From NCBI RefSeq assembly GCF_037975245.1, contig NC_092576.1:20337611-20397610 (forward strand): a stretch of 60,000 nt of DNA. The letters are read 5' to 3'. Shown piece by piece: positions 30,157-47,900 of the stretch. The position numbers were made by a program, and so were the translations under genes. The notes beneath the pieces are model-generated. The model saw nothing but the letters and a program-made list of their open reading frames with translations, was not told where the DNA came from and made no database searches. Position 1 is the stretch's first letter. Each line of letters opens with the position of its first letter. The stretch comes from Apostichopus japonicus (lineage: Eukaryota > Echinodermata > Holothuroidea > Aspidochirotida > Stichopodidae).

Positions 30157-31560
30157 AGTATACAGAAAGTTGGTTTAGGCATTTATGAATGAACAATACT
30201 ACTGCAAGGGTGCAGTTTTTCATAAATTTATTAATAATTTCATCAACCCACATGATTTATTACTTTTTTAAGTTATTAATTTGTTGGATAACTCCCTGGT
30301 CAGAAATTGCTCTATTCAGTTCTTCGTTATTTGAGGACATAATGACTGACGGATCAAAGGACTGACCATCACTGTAGAAATAACTGTCGTAATAGAGAGC
30401 ACCGATGTGATCCTTGTAAACATCTAGTGGGATACCATCTCTATTGTCCCTAGTACAGGTTGAACGATTTATAGCATTCCAGCATTTCTCTGGATCTGAG
30501 TTTTTAATTTGTCTCATTTCTCTATGCTATGCCCTGAAATAGCCTTGTTCAGATTTCTTTAAAGTTTGTTTTTTGTAAGCTTTGAAGAACATGCACAGGT
30601 CTTGCTCGCTCTTAACACTCTTACATTTATACTTTGGGATTGCTTTGCTTTTAAATACTTAGTAAGATGTCGCTGTATGACAGTCATTATTCAATCAAGG
30701 TTTCCCGTGCTTTCTTCTAGAATTCGTAACCATAGGTACCTGTTTAAGCATACTATCCCTGTCGACAGTGTTCCTAAACATATTTTCGATACTTACAAAT
30801 ATGTCATCTATGGCATTCTGGCTCTAATTACCAGAGCCATTCAAATAAAGTCTGGACATGATTGTGTTAACTTCATCGTCACTGAAAGAAGTTTGGAACT
30901 CTAACCATTTATCATTATTCTACATAAAGTTTGTCTTTTTTCTTGCAACTGGGCCATTTTCATTGATCAAATTTACATTATCAACATTTTTATACATTTT
31001 AACATTCAGATTTATACGTAGTAGGCTGTGTTTGTCTGACATAAAAATATCAAATGTTTGAACTGTGAAACCGGTGTTTAAATAGTTCTGGTGATACCAT
31101 GGCACAACCCAGAGTACTTTTACCATCAAACGTGACATTTTCGAGGCGGGCATCAGAACCAAGTCGGCCATACACAATATGAATATCAACAGTGTTACAA
31201 TTGGCTGATATCCGTTGTTATTTGTAGATTTATCCATATTGAATTTCTTTGATTTAATACAAAGAGCTTCTAATTTTTATTTAGAGTTGAGGTTTATCAT
31301 CATTTGTATCAGGCCGGCTATGATTGCAACAGATGGATCGAAAGATGTGACGTCATCTACAACACCTGTTAACAGGTGTACGGGTATTTAAATCACCAAT
31401 CAGACAAATAGGAGCTCGTGGTCTAGACATTAAAGCAATGCAGTCATTCATTATGTCGCCGAAATGTGGGTGGTGTGGTATATAGAACCTTCATGTGGTA
31501 TTTAGAACCTTCACTCCTAACAATATTTCCAGAGTATTGTATCCGATGTAGAGTCTGCGC

Positions 31561-33055
31561 AGACACGGTATGTACTACACACAGAACTAGTACAGCAATA
31601 ACATGAATACCTCTCTAGCGGTGCTCGTTGGACAGCTTCTTGGCACATACAATAGAAAAATTGGGGAATACTAACTAGTCGATTTGTCGGTTTGAGCCTC
31701 ATACAGAACAATAATGATGTAATTTTTAACAAAATCCGTTTAAATACCATTTTCATTTATATATTTTTCTTAATTCCACAAACGTTGAGAGCACAGCGCC
31801 TGATACAATCAGTTGGCTCTGATTGGTGATAGGTGTAATCATGAGGGTATGTGTCATGTTCGTACTGCATATTTGTTTACCCTCCCCCTCCCCCCAACAT
31901 ACGCAGACACACCCCTTTAAAGATGCCAATATACTCTAGTGTTTCGTTTAGAACAGACGTAGTTCTATAGTTTTTTTACAACAGGTGGTATGCATCTCGT
32001 TCTTAGACATTCGATAGATCTTAATTAAGCCATGGATTAGGTTTGGGGTAAACAAGGAGTCAAAGCATATTGCGCAACATTATCGGTAGGCATATTGTTA
32101 TTGAACAGGTAACAGGGGTGGCACACCTGTAGAACACATGAGGGGAAACGGGCCCCTACCTCTTTCGTGACTTTAATATTGTCCCTGTTTGCCTAACGAA
32201 CAGGTGTCAGCATTCCTTTAGTGGTATTCTACATATAACCTTCTCTGAGACTACTAAACGATATGTTCAGAGGATCATTTTTCGGTGACTGTTGAGGTAA
32301 CATCGTGGAATGCTACAGAAAATCGGAATCCCACGTGCCACTTCCTCCCAACCCCTTTTTTTGTCAAGCACAAACATTACAAGCAATATTAAGGAAAATA
32401 GATATTAATCCTGATGGAATACATACACGGTAAAATCATTTTCCTGGTTTTATGAAAATAGTATGGCACGGTATGTATTTCATCCTGTAGTCAGTGAATA
32501 TAACGAGAGGGGGAGGGGGTAGGGACCAGTATTAGGCTGACGTGCATTCTAGGGATGGTTCGGAGAGAACTATTTAAACCACATTTTTGTATTACTCTAC
32601 AAATATTGAATACTACCAGTGCCTTCGATATTATGTGCGTGTGTCATCATGATGTAAGCCAATTGGAAGAAAAGTTGGGGAAGGGTAGGAGGACATATAT
32701 ATTAACGATATTAAACATTTAAAAATACTTAATAATACGTAAATTATTATTATTATCGTTAATATTATTGTTGTTATTATTTTGCCTTTTCTTCTTGTCG
32801 TCCCGCTTACAATTTCGTAGGGGGACACATTTCCCCCCCCCCCTTCCACCTCCCCTTTCCACCGAGCCCTCTGGCTACGCGACTGAACATATGTATCTCC
32901 GGTTACATATAATGGATGGATGGATGGATGGGTGGAGATGGAATACATCTTCTGGAGAAAGCCTAAGGATTCATTAAACGTGGCTAAAAACGTGAAGTTG
33001 AGTGTACATAAGTCATATAATGGTGGGCTTTGTGACTTTTACGAGGTCACTTGTC
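31561..33055. other. Intergenic, upstream of protease B
   Basis: No gene recognised. 32818-32890 (C-run, CCACCTCCCC, CTGGCTACGCGACTG) looks like the right end of a MITE related to the 9136 element; a short (ATGG)n lies at 32912-32932. Confidence 0.5.
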
Positions 33056-33061
33056 AGACAG

Positions 33062-33110
33062 TGACGTCATTCAACCGGATTAGATCACTTATTTATTACA
33101 CTTAAGATAA
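33062..33110 (+). promoter_or_regulatory. Putative promoter of protease B
   Basis: TGACGTCA at 33062-33069 and AGATAA at 33105-33110 are aligned with the same motifs of copy A, with an AT-rich TATTTATTA segment between them. The first AGATAA of copy A is replaced by AGATCA. Confidence 0.6.
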
Positions 33111-33115
33111 AAATA

Positions 33116-33280
33116 GGGATTAGCTGTAATGTTAATCCGATAAACCTGTGAAGCCAGACATCTGTTGTCTGTGTAGGTATCGATATATTCTTTATAAGAG
33201 ATGTACAGAGAGGAGTAAAATCATCTCCAGTCGTGAATCCAAACCAGTTGCTTAACGTCTCCGATACACAGAAGGAACAG
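33116..33280 (+). other. Non-coding first exon of protease B (5'UTR)
   Basis: Conserved with 17905-18069 and ends GAAGGAACAG|GTAACT. The matching acceptor TATAG ends at 33862, ten bases before the ATG. The 5'UTR intron is 0.58 kb here against 1.8 kb in copy A. Confidence 0.65.
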
Positions 33281-33872
33281 GTAACTTGTAATTCATCTTC
33301 CGTTTTTTTTTCAAAGTTGTTCAGGTTACTTCAATTTTTGTGAAACCTTAAATTACAAATTATAACTTTCTACTTACTTACTTAACTGCGAGTCGAATAC
33401 TATGCTGAAGTTATTATTCAACGATTTAACTGTTTGCAACAGAATCGTATACAAAAGACATTTGTTTACTCTTGTTTAAATACCATTAAACATATAGGAG
33501 GGTACGTGCATCTGTTAACAAATAGTGCAACAACGTTACAGTGCGTTTGAGGAAACAGCACAGACTGAATTACAATATAAATATTAAACAAGATTATTGT
33601 CATTTCATTTCCATCGATTAATACAGTTCTTAAAATGTAATAAGATATAATCATGTAATTGGTCTGTATTTTCTGTATTTATAACTATGGCTTTAAACAT
33701 TGTATTATGTTCTGATTGTGTGTTTTGGTTCATACTCAATAATATAACTTGAAGCTGTTGAATCAATTACTGTAATAAACACAGTAACATCCATTCAACT
33801 TAGAAGAATTAAATCAACCAAATAAGCAAGAAACAACATAAAATCGTTTTATGTTAATATAGAATCTCCACA

Positions 33873-38810
<4,938 letters not shown>

Positions 38811-39032
38811 GGATCAAGTGGTAGGTATATGTAAATGGTTGGATGTTGTGAACGAAAAATCACAGACGTCTTCTTGATGATGCTCAATAGTTAGGCAGTG
38901 ACTCAGATTTAGTATATAACAACAACAACAACAAAGTTTCTCTAAGCATATTGTCTCAAACATGAGGTCCTCCGTACATAGAATAAATCGTTCTTACAAA
39001 AAAAAAAAAACTATTTGAATATTGACGCTTAA

Positions 39033-39197
39033 GTTCTAAGTCCTTTCACACGCCGCAAATGTTTCGCAGGCCGCTCTTTCAGCGTCACTGGCCCTAGACT
39101 TTGGAACGCTCTTCCCGTCGACACAAGAAATTCGAAGACCATCAGAACTTTTAAAGCTGCTTTAAAGACTCATTTATTTAAGAAATCGTTTTTATAA
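39033..39197 (+). pseudogene. LINE ORF2 C-terminal fragment
   Basis: An open frame encodes FAGRSFSVTGPRLWNALPVD and ends FKAALKTHLFKKSFL before TAA at 39195-39197. This is the typical C-terminus of CR1/L2/RTE-type LINE reverse transcriptases. A 3' tail follows with CAGCGCCATTGAG and GCGCTTTACCAAG, ending in a (CCTTAA)n-like run (39264-39283). The rest of the LINE is missing: a 5'-truncated insertion inside the 3'UTR intron of protease B. Confidence 0.85.
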
Positions 39198-39845
39198 TTG
39201 TTTTGTTGTTCAGCGCCATTGAGTGTTTTTACAGTAATGTGCGCTTTACCAAGTGTTTCCACCTTAACCTTAACCTTAACCAGATAAACAGACCCATTCT
39301 TTATAGTTACGTTGAAGAAATGCGGATTATCATATCTGCGTGATAAGAACAAGATTTTTTATTTTTCAGTAATTTCACATTTTCATGTATACTTCGGTTA
39401 AAATATAGCAACTTGGTTTGTGGTATTCCGGAATTAGCAATGCATGTCTATTTTTATCATTGATAATGATAAAGCTGCAAGTCACATTATAAAGCAATGG
39501 TATATGGCAGATGAGCGATGTATGTTAATGCATGGTTACATGATTGGCGTCTACAGTCTACTGTGACATTGAAATCAATCAATTCATGTTCGTAAATGTA
39601 GTAGCTTTAAAAATAATTAAAAAAATGAAAAATACAAATCCCAAAGCGACATTTTACAGTAGGTTAATTCATGCACTGTTCAACATTTTGTTTTGCTATG
39701 TTCTCTTACATGGATAAGATACACTTAGTCAATCGCAAGGAGCCTATACCGTTAGTATTATGCATGTATTTAAACTCATTTGCGTAACCCTAAATGTAGG
39801 TGAGTTAATTATTATATGTTTGTTTCTTGTTTTGTTCTGTTACAG

Positions 39846-39970
39846 ATGTAATCACAATGCCTGGTATCGAGGTTCTTAAATTGGAATGATGATTGAATGA
39901 AAACTAACATTTAGGTTGTGGGATCTATTGATGATATGTTACAATTCAATACAAATAAATATCACAGGTG
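39846..39970 (+). other. 3'UTR exon of protease B with poly(A) signal
   Basis: Stop 38808-38810, donor GTG|GTAGGTATAT at 38821, acceptor TGTTACAG ending 39845, AATAAA at 39954-39959. Same architecture as copy A, which supports the 3'UTR intron in both. Confidence 0.6.
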
Positions 39971-40959
39971 TAAACAACATAATGAAGAATGTTATTTCTT
40001 ATTTTGTTTCCTTGTTTTGTTCGTGTCTTGGTGGTTCGAATGGTACTACACATTTATAACAATAAACAGGTATTCAAAGCCCTATTGATGGTTGACTCTG
40101 GAGAAAGTTATCATGATTTCACTTTACATAATTTTGTTGGTGCAATGGTATAGGGTTGCACTCCATTTATGTATAATATATAGCAACTTGTCAAAGGGGA
40201 CGGTCGGGGGGGGGGGGGGGTGGGAGTGTATACTGTTTTGTCTATATCACACATATTGCTCTTCAACAATCAATATATTTAGGGAATTTGTTGCAAATTG
40301 TCGACCAATTCCGGTTTGTAGTGCAATGTCTCTCAGAACTTGCTTAATCTCATTTAAAGGCAAGAATCTTTCGCCGTAAGTCTTGAAAACCTAATTTCTT
40401 GTTAATCTTATTAGCATCAATTGCTCTGTAGAACGATCTTTAAGATGTCGAACAATATCAAGTGAGAGTCGACAACATCCCTATTCTCACCTCTACCATT
40501 GTACCATCCAAATAAAAATGTAGCGGTAGTTATATATAGGGCTCTGAATTCTTATTGATTCAATAAGCCATCCTGCCTTAACGTGCCTTTATGTCATTCA
40601 TAAGTGCCCACTCCTACTCCTAATACCCCCCCCCCCCCCCACAGGCATGTTCACAAGTGAATCAGCAATGTAAGCTATGTGGTCGATTTTACTCCCAGGA
40701 AGTTAGTCTAAATAGCTTACCACTTAAACCGAGGACACCGGTACTGTTAACGTTTGTACTAGGCTACACAGTTCTACTCAAAGAGGAGGTTTATATCTAC
40801 AAGCACTGATGTAACGGTATGTAATGTGGCGAGTACTCTCTTGAAATTTCATAGGCTCAAAAAATAAACTGGTTTTCATTGTCTCCTGGATGGTTATTAA
40901 AATATAACTGCCCTGAATTAAAGCTTAACTTATTCATCCATAAATATACTTCTATCTGT
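39971..40959. other. Intergenic, nothing recognised
   Basis: Contains poly-G (40207-40222) and poly-C (40626-40640) runs but no exon or element ends that could be paired. Confidence 0.55.
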
Positions 40960-41583
40960 CAGGCGCGTAGCCAGGGGGGGGGGGTGGTGGGTAAGGGGGC
41001 GACCTCCCACACCCTTGAGCATAGGCGTACGGGACCATTTCAGTTTGGGGGGCAGAACTTTTTGTGCCCGAAAGTTCCCGTGACACTATCTAAGCGGAGC
41101 GCCACCATCGGTTGGCGCGTAGCGTACAAGAAAATTTTGGCAAACAATGCCTCTCAGATTGCCGGAAACGGCACATCTGAGGCCTTGCAAGTTGTATCTG
41201 AACATTCTTTATTTTATAATCTCACGTTTTAGAAATTTACACTTCCCCAAAAATTTGGTAAATTAGAAGAAGAAAAAATGGTAACATCACTTTGAAGGGG
41301 AAAAATGGGACAGTATATTTTTTAAGCTCCTATTTAGTTACCTTATTTATTATTTTAACACAGTACGCAGCTACCTCCAGAAAAACATACATTGTTCAAC
41401 GACACGTAGGCGGGACAATGTCGCTGTGTCGGGTGAGACTGCAATTTGTCTCACAAAAAAGTATAAAATATAACAAAGAATATGATAAACCTGTACTTCT
41501 AGGCTTGTAGGCACTCCCCCCCCCCCACCATCCATGAAAAAGAAAATGTTTCTTACATACACTCATGTTGGGGATGTCCAGGT

Positions 41584-42234
41584 CAAGGGCGGCGGATGCA
41601 CTTTTAATCTGGGGGGGGCACCGACATCAAAGGGCACTTTGCAGAAATTCGATTGGACTGATGCAGCCTTATATTTAGTACCCTTTATAACTCTTATTGT
41701 ATTATCTTATTTGCGTATACACAGCACTCCATCAACACCCCCCGCCCCTCAAAGAAAATATGTATACTAGCACTGCAATATCCAATGCGCAAATTGGGAA
41801 ACAAGGAACAAGTTTTCTGTTGAGACAAAATGAGGTGAAATCGTGCTAATTGCTAATGTAGGAATCTTCCGAATTAGAGTTTTTTTTTCTTGTTAATATC
41901 TTAACAAATTTTTTCCATTCGAAATAGCTTTGAGTTTGACCCACAGAAATTCATTAAAAGTCACGGTCTTAGCCAGGATTTGCAAAGTTATATGCACAAC
42001 TATCTGAGCGGAGCGCCACCATCGGTTGGCGCGGAGTGTACTAGAAAATTTTTGGTTTTACAAACCCCTCAGATGGCCGGAAATGGCCCTCCCGAGTGTT
42101 CATTCTGGTTCCCTGGCCTCTCGCTAACTTGAGGCACCTCAATTTTTATGTAGAAAAAAGGCACATTTTTAACCTGAGGAAAAGTGGGGGGCACGTGCCC
42201 CTGTGCCCCCCCCCCCCCGGTTCCGCCGTCCTTG
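41584..42234. mobile_element. Second-level nested hAT-like MITE
   Basis: Ends CAAGGGCGGCGGA and TCCGCCGTCCTTG (12 of 13 complementary); exact 8-bp target duplication GTCCAGGT (41576-41583, 42235-42242). Holds another core module (about 41998-42090, minus strand) and G/C runs at both ends. Confidence 0.9.
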
Positions 42235-42431
42235 GTCCAGGTATACAATTGACTAGTTAGAAAAAAAATTGATCGTGCAAAAAGCGTGGTAGCTCAGATG
42301 AACTGCGCTTACGGTGGTGTTACACGGAAATATTTGGGCATCATGATGCTAAATAAAGAAAATCATGGAATTGTCGGGCAAAAATTTGAAAAATATTCGG
42401 GCAAGCTACTGCATATTTATATATATATATA

Positions 42432-42581
42432 TTTCCAGAGGACAAGAAATTCGGGCAAAAGTCCTGAAAAATTCGGGCAGCCTAAGAGGAGAAAAAAAAA
42501 TATATATATATATATTTTTGCTCCTCTTAGGCTGCCCGAATTTTTCAGGACTTTTGCCCGAATTTCTTGTCCTCTGGAAAT
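42432..42581. repeat. Large palindrome with AT-rich loop
   Basis: Near-perfect inverted repeat with arms of about 60 bp (TTTCCAGAGGACAAGAAATT, CGGGCAAAAGTCCTG, GCAGCCTAAGAGGAG) around a poly-A/(TA)n loop. Confidence 0.9.
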
Positions 42582-42841
42582 TTGGGGGGCAGTCTGCCCC
42601 CTGCCCCTCCCCCCGCCTCGTACGCCTATGCCCTTGAGCATGTTTTTGTTGTATGTTTTTATGATATCGCTAGTAATTTCAAGCTTAGATGACACTTACA
42701 AGTCCTGAGAAGTGCCATTTCCAGCGATCTGGGAGGCATTTTTGCCAAAATTTTCTTGTACGCTTCGCACCAACTTATGGTGGCGCTACGCTTAGATAGT
42801 TCTCAATGCCGAATCTACGGCTCTGATAGTTTGCCTACAGG

Positions 42842-43169
42842 CAGGGGCGTCGGAAGCTATTTGGGATTGGTACGGCAGATCAGAGTGTGGCCATCTATCA
42901 TAATTATCGGGGGGACGTTTGGTAGGTCAAACAACGCTACGCGCCACCATGATTGGCGCGTAGCGTATTGGAGAAAATTTTGAAAAAATGCCTCCCAGAT
43001 TGCAGGAAATGGCACTTCCCGAGCTTGAAAACAAGACCCCTACCATGCCAGAGTAGTCACATTTAGCCTACTTGCTTGTTTCATTTTGGTTCTTTATATT
43101 TTGCAATTTTTTTTTACTTAGTCCTACCTTTTTTCTTTTTTTTGCGCCGTGAATATTGGTACGCCCCTG
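42842..43169. mobile_element. Third TIR insertion in the same host element
   Basis: CAGGGGCGT at the left and ACGCCCCTG at the right, flanked by CAGG on both sides. An 8-bp duplication CCTACAGG/CCTGCAGG overlapping the right terminus is an alternative reading. Carries a core module on the minus strand (about 42935-43020). Confidence 0.7.
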
Positions 43170-43211
43170 CAGGTTCACCCCTCCCTTGGCAAATTCATAG
43201 CTACGCGCCTG

Positions 43212-44662
43212 ATATCTTTCGTCGATTCGTTTACAGGAGTTGCAGTGAATTGCAGGTTAAATCATTCACGAACACTATAAAGAGTGTGTTTCAAAATATT
43301 CCAACTACGATGAGAAGGCAAGACAGCCAAACACATATGCAACAGCTGTACATGAAGGGGTTTTCTACACTATCTGACAGAAACGCAGATCTTTACATCT
43401 TGTAGAGTGCTTTCATGCTTGAGTTAAAGATCATATGAGCTGAGCACATCAAACATCCATCAATTTCTTCTATATTCGGATGACCATCTGTATTGCCTGA
43501 ATAATTCGGGCAGGCTTTTGATCTATGTAAGGGAACTCGTACTAATATGGCAGTTTCATTTACAAAATCCGGTCCGTTTCTTGCTCTACATCCTTTTGTT
43601 GTATGTCACAATTATATCCCGTATGTGGATTATTGGCATGGTTTACACAAAAGCTCTTATGGGGTTTGTAAGCCCGATAAGTTACCGTTTATTTTGAGAG
43701 AGAAAAAGAACGTTTTCTGTCTAAAATACGTTGTGGATTTATCTTCAGGAAGAGGGAGATAACATTGGTCTACTTCTACGAACTAACCATAGCAATATTC
43801 TCCTGAAAATATTTGAGGTAAACAAAAAACTTGGGATTGCTAGGGATATTCTGCTAAAGATCTCTTATAAATAATAATTTGATAAATGGTTACTGTAAAG
43901 AAATAAATTATTGAACCTTCAAAGGTGCCAAGAAAAATTTACTAAGTGTGTCATAGTACTCAACACGTGTAGAATATATTTATCATGAGCATTAATTATT
44001 TACTGAAATTTGAGACATGTTTTTATTAAACATTTACTTAATATTAAATATGTCATTGAAAAAGACTAGAACATGTCAAGTTGTATTGCTATAAGTTAAT
44101 CTTGTTGGAAACAACTTTGTTATTAAGTTGCAATTTATGTTAACCCAATCAACTAGCTATCTATTTATATATCTCTACAATGAAGAAAGTTACCTTATTA
44201 ACTGTGGATCACTTTGATTACGTTAAACAGTTAATGTTTTCTTCGACGGATGAATGTTTAGATTTCATGTTCAATCTAGTGTGTTTAACGGTTTCCACGA
44301 AATGTGACTGAACATTACCTCATGACGATATCCAGTCATGTTTGAATATAAAAGGTTGAAATTTGGTATGTTACCTTGCAGTTTTCATTGAATTGTCTAT
44401 GATATCTTCCTATGTAAAAACATATCATTCTACTATCTAGATATTTTATTGATATGATAAATTACGTTTTCATCCCATCAATAATGCTGATTTCAAGCGA
44501 AAACTAAACATCTCCACACAAATTATTTCGAGGGGTACCTTTAGAGATGTGGCTTCCTGCTGATCATTTCCATACTTTACTGTCAAAGAGAATCTAGATT
44601 CTTGTCATTAGTTTGATTCAATAATCTAAAAAAATAAAACAAAACTAAGAATCAATAACGAC
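43212..44662. other. Intergenic between convergent proteases B and C
   Basis: AT-rich, no exon, repeat array or element ends recognised. Confidence 0.55.
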
Positions 44663-44668
44663 TTTATT
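44663..44668 (-). promoter_or_regulatory. Candidate poly(A) signal of protease C
   Basis: AATAAA on the minus strand 270 nt after the stop codon (44938-44940). Confidence 0.45.
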
Positions 44669-44937
44669 GCATTCGTGACATGAAACAGTTACATTATAAG
44701 ATGTGTTCTTAGAGTATTTTACGTAGGATTCCTTTTTTATCTGTAACTTTACTAACGCCTCGATGTTTTCATGAATTATGCAAGGACAGGTGAACAATGC
44801 ATGTGAAAAGAGTGGACAATACTTTAATGAAGACCATTAATACACCTTTTAGAAGAATTTACTTTTCTTGAAATATATTGTTCGTATTTCTCAAGATTAC
44901 TAAAATTTAAGCGCCAATGTCAGACAATATGCTAATG

Positions 44938-47900
44938 TTACACGGTTTCAACGTACAGAAGGCGATTAATCTCATCCGGTACTTTGGCGTTACTAACTAC
45001 ACCTTGCGTGGCGGTATTCATCAAGTAAGCTTGGACAACCGATGGAGTTGCAGAAGGATTAGTCTCCAAGTAGAGGGCAGCAGCTCCTTCAAAGAGATAA
45101 GGGAAAAAGAACATTTAGCTACCCCGACACATGAAAATACATAAATGAATACTTCACAATTTAAAACTATACAACGCTAACAATTGTTCCATCCAGGGTC
45201 TAACATTTCAATGACTACAAGATTGCAGGCCCCATCGTTCAGAAAGTTCCATGAAGTTCAACTAGAATCTAACAAAAACCACATGTAGTGAATGTTAAAT
45301 CTCTAAATTTCACACAAACAATTTTCACAGTTCTTCGTAATTTTCAAAATTCATTAATTGAAGTCAGGTTAGTATTTTAATCTTTCAAATAACACAGAAG
45401 TATCACGTTGGAATGAGGTTTGGACAGTTAATTCCTTAGTTTCAAATTTTATGCGAAATTAATCATCCTTATATAAACACAGGAATTGAATTCGAAAGGA
45501 AGAAACTAAATGGGTATTAGACCTGCCGTGTGTGTTGAAGAGGTATCTCATCGCTATTTGTTATTTAGTTCAAATAATTCTTACCTGTAGCGTGAGGACA
45601 CGCCATGGATGTACCACTGACTGACTTAGTATCCTTATCGTCATTGTTCTTTAGTTCAAGTTATTCTTACCTGCAACGTGAGGACACGCCACGGATGTAC
45701 CACTGACTGATCTGGTATCCTCATCGTCATTGTTCTTTAGTCCAAGTTATTTATACATGCAACGTGAGGACACGCCATGGATGTACCACTGACTGATCTA
45801 GTATCCTCATCGTCATTGTTCTTTAGTCCAAGTTATTTATACATGCAACGTGAGGACACGCCACGGATGTACCACTGACTGATCTGGTATCCTCATCGTC
45901 ATTGTTCTTTAGTTCAAGTTATTCTTACCTGCAACGTGAGGACACGCCATGGATGTACCACCGACTGATCTAGTACCCTCATTGTCATTGTTCTTTAGTT
46001 CAAGTTATTCTTACCTGCAACTTGAGAACACGCCATGGATGTACCACCGACTGATCTAGTACCCTCATTGTCATTGTTCTTTAGTTCAAGTAATTCTTAC
46101 CTGCAACATGGGGACACGCCATGGATGTACCACTGACTGCTCTAGTATCCTCATCGTCATTGTTCTTTAGTTCTAGTAATTCTTACCTGCAACATGGGGA
46201 CACGCCATGGATGTACCACTGACTGCTCTAGTATCCTCATCGTCATTGTTCTTTAGTTCAAGTAATTCTTACCTGCAACGTGAGGACACGCCAAGGATGT
46301 ACCACTGACTGCTCTAGTATCCTCATCGTCATTGTTCTTTAGTTCTAGTAATTCTTACCTGCAACATGGGGACACGCCATGGATGTACCACTGACTGCTC
46401 TAGTATCCTCATCGTCATTGTTCTTTAGTTCTAGTAATTCTTACCTGCAACGTGAGGACACGCCATGGATGTACCACTGACTGCTCTAGTATCCTCATCG
46501 TCATTGTTCTTTAGTTCTAGTAATTCTTACCTGCAACATGGGGACACGCCATGGATGTACCACTGACTGCTCTAGTATCCTCATCGTCATTGTTCTTTAG
46601 TTCTAGTAATTCTTACCTGCAACATGGGGACACGCCATGGATGTACCACTGACTGCTCTAGTATCCTCATCGTCATTGTTCTTTAGTTCTAGTAATTCTT
46701 ACCTGCAACATGGGGACACGCCATGGATGTACCACTGACTGCTCTAGTATCCTCATCGTCATTGTTCTTTAGTTCTAGTAATTCTTACCTGCAACATGGG
46801 GACACGCCATGGATGTACCACTGACTGATCTAGTATCCTCATCGTCATTGTTCTTTAGTTCTAGTAATTCTTACCTGCAACGTGAGGACACGCCATGGAT
46901 GTACCACTGACTGCTCTAGTATCCTCATCGTCATTGTTCTTTAGTTCTAGTAATTCTTACCTGCAACATGGGGACACGCCATGGATGTACCACTGACTGA
47001 TCTAGTATCCTCATCGTCATTGTTCTTTAGTTCTAGTAATTCTTACCTGCAACATGGGGACACGCCATGGATGTACCACTGACTGCTCTAGTATCCTCAT
47101 CGTCATTGTTCTTTAGTTCTAGTAATTCTTACCTGCAACATGGGGACACGCCATGGATGTACCACTGACTGATCTAGTATCCTCATCGTCATTGTTCTTT
47201 AGTTCTAGTAATTCTTACCTGCAACATGGGGACACGCCATGGATGTACCACTGACTGCTCTAGTATCCTCATCGTCATTGTTCTTTAGTTCTAGTAATTC
47301 TTACCTGCAACATGGGGACACGCCATGGATGTACCACTGACTGCTCTAGTATCCTCATCGTCATTGTTCTTTAGTTCTAGTAATTCTTACCTGCAACGTG
47401 AGGACACGCCATGGATGTACCACTGACTGCTCTAGTATCCTCATCGTCATTGTTCTTTAGTTCTAGTAATTCTTACCTGCAACATGGGGACACGCCATGG
47501 ATGTACCACTGACTGATCTAGTATCCTCATCGTCATTGTTCTTTAGTTCTAGTAATTCTTACCTGCAACGTGAGGACACGCCATGGATGTACCACTGACT
47601 GCTCTAGTATCCTCATCGTCATTGTTCTTTAGTTCTAGTAATTCTTACCTGCAACATGGGGACACGCCATGGATGTACCACTGACTGATCTAGTATCCTC
47701 ATCGTCATTGTTCTTTAGTTCTAGTAATTCTTACCTGCAACATGGGGACACGCCATGGATGTACCACTGGCTGATCTAGTATCCTCATCGTCATTGTTCT
47801 TTAGTTCAAGTTATTCTTACCTGCAACATGGGGACACGCCATGGATGTACCACTGACTGCTCTAGTATCCTCATCGTCATTGTTCCAGATAGATTTGATC

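Larger units (their letters stand above)
27340..31560 (-). pseudogene. Decayed non-LTR retrotransposon (LINE) with APE endonuclease and reverse transcriptase remnants
   Basis: Read right to left on the minus strand. The APE endonuclease piece comes first (PICLIGDLNTRT near 31376-31405, then VYGRLGSDARLENVTFDGKS and FDIFMSDKHSLL to about 30905). Next is the linker before RT (KHGKPWLNNDC, YKKQTLKKS, then NSDPEKCWNAIN and INNLKK, about 30700-30260). After an interruption the RT follows: GVVPSSW near 27930, IGLIKHFYKGRGSNYDVDNYR, GITLSKLHGKLL, DEQAGFKSGHSALDH, a frameshift, VDYKK (first catalytic Asp region, about 27630-27650) and GENLSPSLFGV near 27470. Several frameshifts and stops make it inactive. 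It is split by a TIR element (29134-30124) and further inserted sequence (about 27960-29133). Family not assigned. Confidence 0.8.
41020..42630. mobile_element. Nested hAT-like TIR element
   Basis: Perfect 12-bp terminal inverted repeat CATAGGCGTACG / CGTACGCCTATG with exact 8-bp target duplication CCCTTGAG (41012-41019, 42631-42638). Contains a further insertion (41584-42234), a core module on the minus strand (about 41083-41190) and a large palindrome (42432-42581). No transposase recognised. Confidence 0.9.
40960..43211. mobile_element. hAT-like MITE (host) carrying nested insertions
   Basis: Ends CAGGCGCGTAGCC and AGCTACGCGCCTG match the element at 9136-9455. Its own sequence is 40960-41019, 42639-42841 and 43170-43211, colinear with that copy; the rest is inserted DNA. 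Flanking 8-mers CTATCTGT and ATATCTTT agree at 6 of 8 positions, as expected for an older insertion. Confidence 0.8.

Noticed and set aside
39264-39283. Interstitial telomere repeat
   Set aside because: The run is CCTTAA, not CCCTAA, and sits where a LINE 3' tail is expected.
42286-42708. 140-residue open frame
   Set aside because: Runs across a palindrome and the border of a nested transposon; no recognisable domain.
45585-47884. CRISPR-like regular repeat array
   Set aside because: Units are contiguous with no spacers and are copies of the adjacent exon-intron border of a eukaryotic gene.
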